Origin: Acidobacteriaceae bacterium | GTDB taxonomy: Bacteria; Acidobacteriota; Terriglobia; Terriglobales; Acidobacteriaceae | Reading direction: 5' to 3' | Assembly: GCA_027306745.1 (NCBI GenBank) | Contig: DAHUZD010000330.1 | Location: 1-10,174 of the forward strand | DNA: 10,174 nucleotides | The notes under the pieces: model-generated | Told to the model about the DNA's origin: nothing | The model's input: the letters and a program-made list of their open reading frames with translations, nothing else | The model's database searches: none | Made by a program: the position numbers and the translations under genes | Shown here: positions 8,001 through 10,174 of the stretch, piece by piece | Layout of the letters: each line of letters opens with the position of its first letter | Numbering within the stretch: the stretch's first letter is position 1

Positions 8001-8213
8001 GGCGTGCTGCCCCTGGTGTTTGCCAACGGCGCGGGGCAACTCGGTCGGCACTCCGTGGGCACGACCATTGTGGGCGGCATGTTGCTGTCAACAGTGCTGA
8101 ACCTCTTCTTTATCCCAGTGCTGTATGTGCTGCTGAAGACGGTGCTGGAGCGGATGAGGGGCACTGGTGGGGATCGGGTTACCGACGAGGCGCTAAGCGG
8201 CAGCACGGTGTGA
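5073..8213 (+). CDS. RND multidrug/amphiphile efflux transporter, HAE1 (AcrB/MexB) family
   Basis: Proton-driven inner-membrane trimer that captures hydrophobic or amphiphilic compounds from the periplasm and passes them to an outer-membrane channel. It has 1046 residues, the normal size. The GTG start (5073-5075) is supported by AAAGGA at 5059-5064, and the N-terminus MFVDFFIRRPVFA is the family's typical cytoplasmic start before TM1. The proton relay is intact: D408 and D409 in GLVVDDAIVVIENV (TM4) and K933 in GLAAKNAILIVEF (TM10), matching AcrB D407/D408/K940. Other family blocks are LPISLYPQLAPP, SFFPGTTGILYKQF, the second-half loop FVPQEDQGYI, and RLRPILMTSFAFILGVLPL near the end. It pairs with the adaptor gene upstream. 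No outer-membrane factor follows, so the pump must borrow a channel encoded elsewhere (inference). The specific substrate is unknown. Confidence 0.96.
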   Translation: MFVDFFIRRPVFATVCALLIVLAGAVVIPSLPISLYPQLAPPQVVVSANYVGANAQVVESAVTIPLEEQINGVEGMRYMTSTSGNDGTSQITITFKTGYDLNIAAVDVQNRVASAQGRLPQEVINTGISITKANSNFVFAAGFYADHGQYSNQFISNYVDLYVKDALKRVDGVGDVIVFGERKYAMRIWLDPVRLAARNLTATDVVSALQEQNVQVAAGQLGAPPADPKQSYEISVDVAGRLSDPQQFDNIVVKNTPNGIVLLKDVGRAELGAETYATDLKYNGQYAIGVGIQQLSNANALDVDRNAKAALAELSKQFPPGLKYAVAFDTTTVVGASIREVLQTLAEAIGIVIIVIFFFLQDWRSTLIPAITIPVSLVGTFAFIKIFDFSINSLTLFGITLATGLVVDDAIVVIENVQRHLAEGITDAAKATSIAMREVTGAVIATSLVLIAVFVPVSFFPGTTGILYKQFSLTIAFSIAISTFNALTLSPALSALFLHREEVHHGLLAAVDRSIKGLASAYASTIHVVLRWRYVMLALFFGGLAATVYMYQHVPTAFVPQEDQGYIILQVQAPQGASLAYTANLADEAVKVLGSVPEVEGAFAISGFSFSGNAPNYGLIFAALKPFEERRGAQQSAAAIVPRLQQRLFMVPGGLIVAFEPPAIQGIGSFGGFQFELQDTGRNTLADLDRVAHQIVASSQQGQDLRGLFTSFTANDPLVEVEIDREKAKALDVPLNQITDTLQVYMGSEYVNDFNFNNRSYRVYVQADRDYRRTQQDIRQFYVRSGNNQMIPLENLVTMHPAAAPQVISHYNLFRSAEIVGSAAPGVSSSQGLRAMADLAHKSMMQGMTFSWSGLALEEIESSGKATIIFGLGVLVVYLTLAALYESFVLPFISLLSVPMAVLGALSAQSLRGLPDDVYCQIGLVMLIGLAAKNAILIVEFAEQLRKQGRSIADAAMEAAELRLRPILMTSFAFILGVLPLVFANGAGQLGRHSVGTTIVGGMLLSTVLNLFFIPVLYVLLKTVLERMRGTGGDRVTDEALSGSTV

Positions 8214-8222
8214 AAAGAATCA

Positions 8223-8245
8223 CCATCTCCAACTTTAGATGGAGA
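8223..8245 (+). repeat. Small overlapping inverted repeats after the pump gene
   Basis: Two alternative 6-bp stems share this site: CCATCT (8223-8228) with AGATGG (8237-8242), and TCTCCA (8226-8231) with TGGAGA (8240-8245), each with an 8-nt loop. It starts 10 nt after the pump's stop codon. There is no T-run, so it is not a clear intrinsic terminator; it may protect or pause the 3' end of the transcript. Confidence 0.35.
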
Positions 8246-8322
8246 CGGACGCAATTTCCGAATAGTACACTTGGGCACAATCGAGCTTCGAAAATACTTT
8301 GCAGTTTGGATGTGCGACCGGT

Positions 8323-10174
8323 ATGCCCAGGTATTTTGCAGGATTCTCCTTTTTCAATGCGCGCGTGGCGGCTGGCCTGTGCGCGGTTTGCTTCCTCGCT
8401 CAGGGTAGCGTCCTCGCAGGACAAAGCACGGCGGCGACCCCTGCGCCAACCGCTGGTGCAGCCGAGCCGCAACCGGCAGGCGGCACAGTGGCGACGGCGG
8501 GCAGCTATGCTCCCGTGCTGGACCAGGAGAAGCGCCCCATTACAGCGGGCGGCTTTGTGGATTCCGGCCCAGTCATCTTCAAAAACATAGCGGCGCAGGC
8601 CGGCCTGGCCAAGTGGCAGCATGTCATTGGCACGCCGCAGAAGCGCTACATTATCGAGGCGAATGCCTCTGGCGTGGGCCTGATTGATTATGACAACGAC
8701 GGCTGGCTGGACATCTATCTCGTCAATGGCTCGACCTATGATGCGTTGACCGGCAAGACGACCCCCCCGCACGCGGCTCTCTTCCACAATAATCACGACG
8801 GCACGTTTACAGATGTAGCCGCAAAGGCGGGCGTCACCAATGATCGGTGGGGTATCGGCGTGGCCATTGCAGATTTCGACAATGACGGCTGGCCGGACAT
8901 TTATGTTTCCAACTTTGGCAAGAATCGCTTGTACCACAATAACCACGATGGCACGTTCACCGATGTGGCGGAAAAGGCGGGCGTAACGCTGGGCAACTGG
9001 TCGACGGGCGCAACCTGGGGCGACTACGACGGCGATGGACGGCTGGACTTGTTTGTGCCGGGCTATGTGCACTATGACATTGCGCATCCGCCGGATCCAG
9101 ATTCTGCGGGAGGATCGATCCAAGGCTGCGTCTTTCGCGGCGTCAGTGTGATGTGTGGCCCGCGCGGTTTGCAGGGAGAACCGGATCATCTCTTCCATAA
9201 CAACGGGGATGGCACGTTTACGGATATGAGCGTGAAGGCCGGCGTGAGTGATCCCAACGCATACTATGGACTGACTGCGCTCTTCGTGGATGTCAACAAT
9301 GATGGCAAGCCCGATCTGCTGGTGGCCGACGACTCCACGCCGAACTATCTCTACATCAACAAGGGCGATGGCACGTTTGAAGACGACAGCTACAGCTCCG
9401 GCTATGCGTTGAATGAGATGGGGCGCGAAACGGCCTCGATGGGCATTGGCGTGGGCGACTATCGCAATAATGGCCTGATCGATATTTACAACACGACATT
9501 TTCTGACGACTACAATCCGCTCTACCGCAATGATGGCGATGCGAACTTTACCGACGTCAGCTATCCGATGGGCATTGCCGACATCACGATTCCGTTTCTT
9601 GGCTGGGGCAACGGCTTTTTGGACTTTGACAATGACGGCTGGAAGGACATTTTTGTCGCCAACGGCCATGTCTATCCGCAGGTCGACCAAAACAATTGGG
9701 GTACCACATTTGCGCAGCGTCCGCTGCTGTTTCGCAACCTGGAAGGCAAGAAGTTTGATGTGATGCCTGCGGTGAAGGGCACGGCGCTGGCCGAAACCTA
9801 TGAAGGACGTGGCGCAGCCTTTGGCGACCTGTTCAATGACGGAAAGATCGATGTGGTCATCAACCAGTTGGATGGCCCGCCCGCGCTTTTGCGCAACGTG
9901 AATGAGGGCCACAACCACTGGGTAGGCATGCAATTGATCGGAACCGGAAAGAGTCCACGCGATGCTGTGGGCGCAACTATCTATCTGACTGCGGGTGGAA
10001 TGCGCCAGCGTGGGGATGTGTTGAGCGGCGGCAGCTTTGCCTCCTCGAACGACCAGCGCGTGCACTTTGGTTTGGGTCAGAACACGAAGATCGATGCGAT
10101 TGAGATTCACTGGCCGGATGGGCAAAAAGAACAGGTCACGCTGCCATCTCTTGACCGCTACTTCATGGTCGAAG
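8323..10174 (+). CDS. Secreted CRTAC1-family protein with FG-GAP/VCBS repeats and ASPIC/UnbV domain, C-terminus cut off
   Basis: Exported, probably calcium-binding beta-propeller protein of unknown role. The ATG at 8323 (only a weak GGA upstream) begins a signal peptide: hydrophobic VAAGLCAVCFLA, likely cleaved after SVLA, then an Ala/Pro/Thr/Gly-rich linker. Seven Asp-rich FG-GAP-like loops follow at about residues 122 (DYDNDGWLDI), 184 (DFDNDGWPDI), 234 (DYDGDGRLDL), 323 (DVNNDGKPDL), 379 (DYRNNGLIDI), 434 (DFDNDGWKDI) and 502 (DLFNDGKIDV), often followed by N-x-x-D-G-T-F-T-D. Loops 5 and 7 have lost metal-site Asp residues. Two Cys flank the insert ending CGPRGL. From about 547 (DAVGATIYL) to the edge lies an ASPIC/UnbV domain (AGGMRQ, RVHFGLG, IEIHWPDG). 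The visible 617 codons lack a stop but probably most of the protein is present. It lies 109 bp after the pump gene, so sharing its transcript is uncertain. Confidence 0.92.
   Translation, partial: MPRYFAGFSFFNARVAAGLCAVCFLAQGSVLAGQSTAATPAPTAGAAEPQPAGGTVATAGSYAPVLDQEKRPITAGGFVDSGPVIFKNIAAQAGLAKWQHVIGTPQKRYIIEANASGVGLIDYDNDGWLDIYLVNGSTYDALTGKTTPPHAALFHNNHDGTFTDVAAKAGVTNDRWGIGVAIADFDNDGWPDIYVSNFGKNRLYHNNHDGTFTDVAEKAGVTLGNWSTGATWGDYDGDGRLDLFVPGYVHYDIAHPPDPDSAGGSIQGCVFRGVSVMCGPRGLQGEPDHLFHNNGDGTFTDMSVKAGVSDPNAYYGLTALFVDVNNDGKPDLLVADDSTPNYLYINKGDGTFEDDSYSSGYALNEMGRETASMGIGVGDYRNNGLIDIYNTTFSDDYNPLYRNDGDANFTDVSYPMGIADITIPFLGWGNGFLDFDNDGWKDIFVANGHVYPQVDQNNWGTTFAQRPLLFRNLEGKKFDVMPAVKGTALAETYEGRGAAFGDLFNDGKIDVVINQLDGPPALLRNVNEGHNHWVGMQLIGTGKSPRDAVGATIYLTAGGMRQRGDVLSGGSFASSNDQRVHFGLGQNTKIDAIEIHWPDGQKEQVTLPSLDRYFMVE
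8783..8986 (+). repeat. Two near-identical repeat units inside the CRTAC1-family gene
   Basis: About 54 nt beginning CCACAATAA near 8783 recur 150 nt later near 8935 with eight differences by eye. They encode HNNHDGTFTDVAxKAGVT twice. A third, more diverged copy starts near 9196. This is the propeller repeat at DNA level; the close match of the first two copies suggests a relatively recent duplication or gene conversion of one blade. Confidence 0.7.

Noticed and set aside
8271..8300. A TTGGGC / TACTTT pair as a promoter for the CRTAC1-family gene
   Set aside because: The -10 matches only about three of six consensus bases; not supportable without transcript data.
8764..8770. A run of seven C in the CRTAC1-family gene as a phase-variation tract
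   Set aside because: The run is short and the frame is intact on both sides; no sign of a second reading frame.
8179..10125. A 648-codon open frame on the minus strand opposite the CRTAC1-family gene
   Set aside because: It is compositionally a shadow: Val/Ile/Ala-rich, without recognisable domains, and it mirrors the repetitive Asp-codon (GAC/GAT) pattern of the plus-strand gene, whose signal peptide, repeats and UnbV domain are clear.

Overview
The window is a moderately GC-rich bacterial chromosome segment with tightly packed genes and no RNA genes, insertion sequences or CRISPR. The mix of a compact histidine operon, a two-gene HAE1-type RND efflux pump and a large secreted CRTAC1/ASPIC-UnbV protein with FG-GAP/VCBS repeats looks like Acidobacteriota (Terriglobia-like soil bacteria). 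That placement is an inference from gene content; no marker gene here proves it.

Left half, minus strand (about 3720 down to 1): a histidine biosynthesis operon read right to left. It starts with a promoter (about 3720-3693), then a previously uncalled 28-codon leader peptide, hisL (3686-3600), with seven His codons among codons 4-14. A transcription attenuator hairpin with a T-run follows (3572-3540). Then come hisI (3507-3139), hisG (3142-2261), hisD (2239-938) and hisC (941 to beyond the left edge). hisI/hisG and hisD/hisC overlap by ATGA; hisG/hisD are 21 bp apart. The four genes encode steps 1 (HisG), 3 (HisI), 7 (HisC) and the last two oxidations (HisD) of histidine synthesis. The leader fits classical ribosome-mediated attenuation. 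A 7-nt segment in hisL codons 24-26 is perfectly complementary to the centre of the terminator hairpin. A ribosome stalled on the His codons would leave that segment free (read-through), and a ribosome at the hisL stop codon would cover it (termination). HisG is the long form with a C-terminal regulatory domain, so the pathway probably also has feedback inhibition.

Right half, plus strand: a lipoprotein membrane-fusion (periplasmic adaptor) gene with a TTG start (3867-4961), then an RND inner-membrane transporter with a GTG start (5073-8213). They are separated by 111 bp holding a weak hairpin plus seven T. Together they form two parts of a tripartite drug/amphiphile efflux pump; no outer-membrane channel gene is in the window. 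After a 109-bp gap, a secreted CRTAC1-family protein (8323 to beyond the right edge) carries seven FG-GAP-like Asp-rich loops and a C-terminal ASPIC/UnbV domain.

The divergent region between hisI and the efflux genes (3508-3866) is the only gene-poor stretch over 300 bp and is where the most interesting signal lies: the His leader and attenuator.
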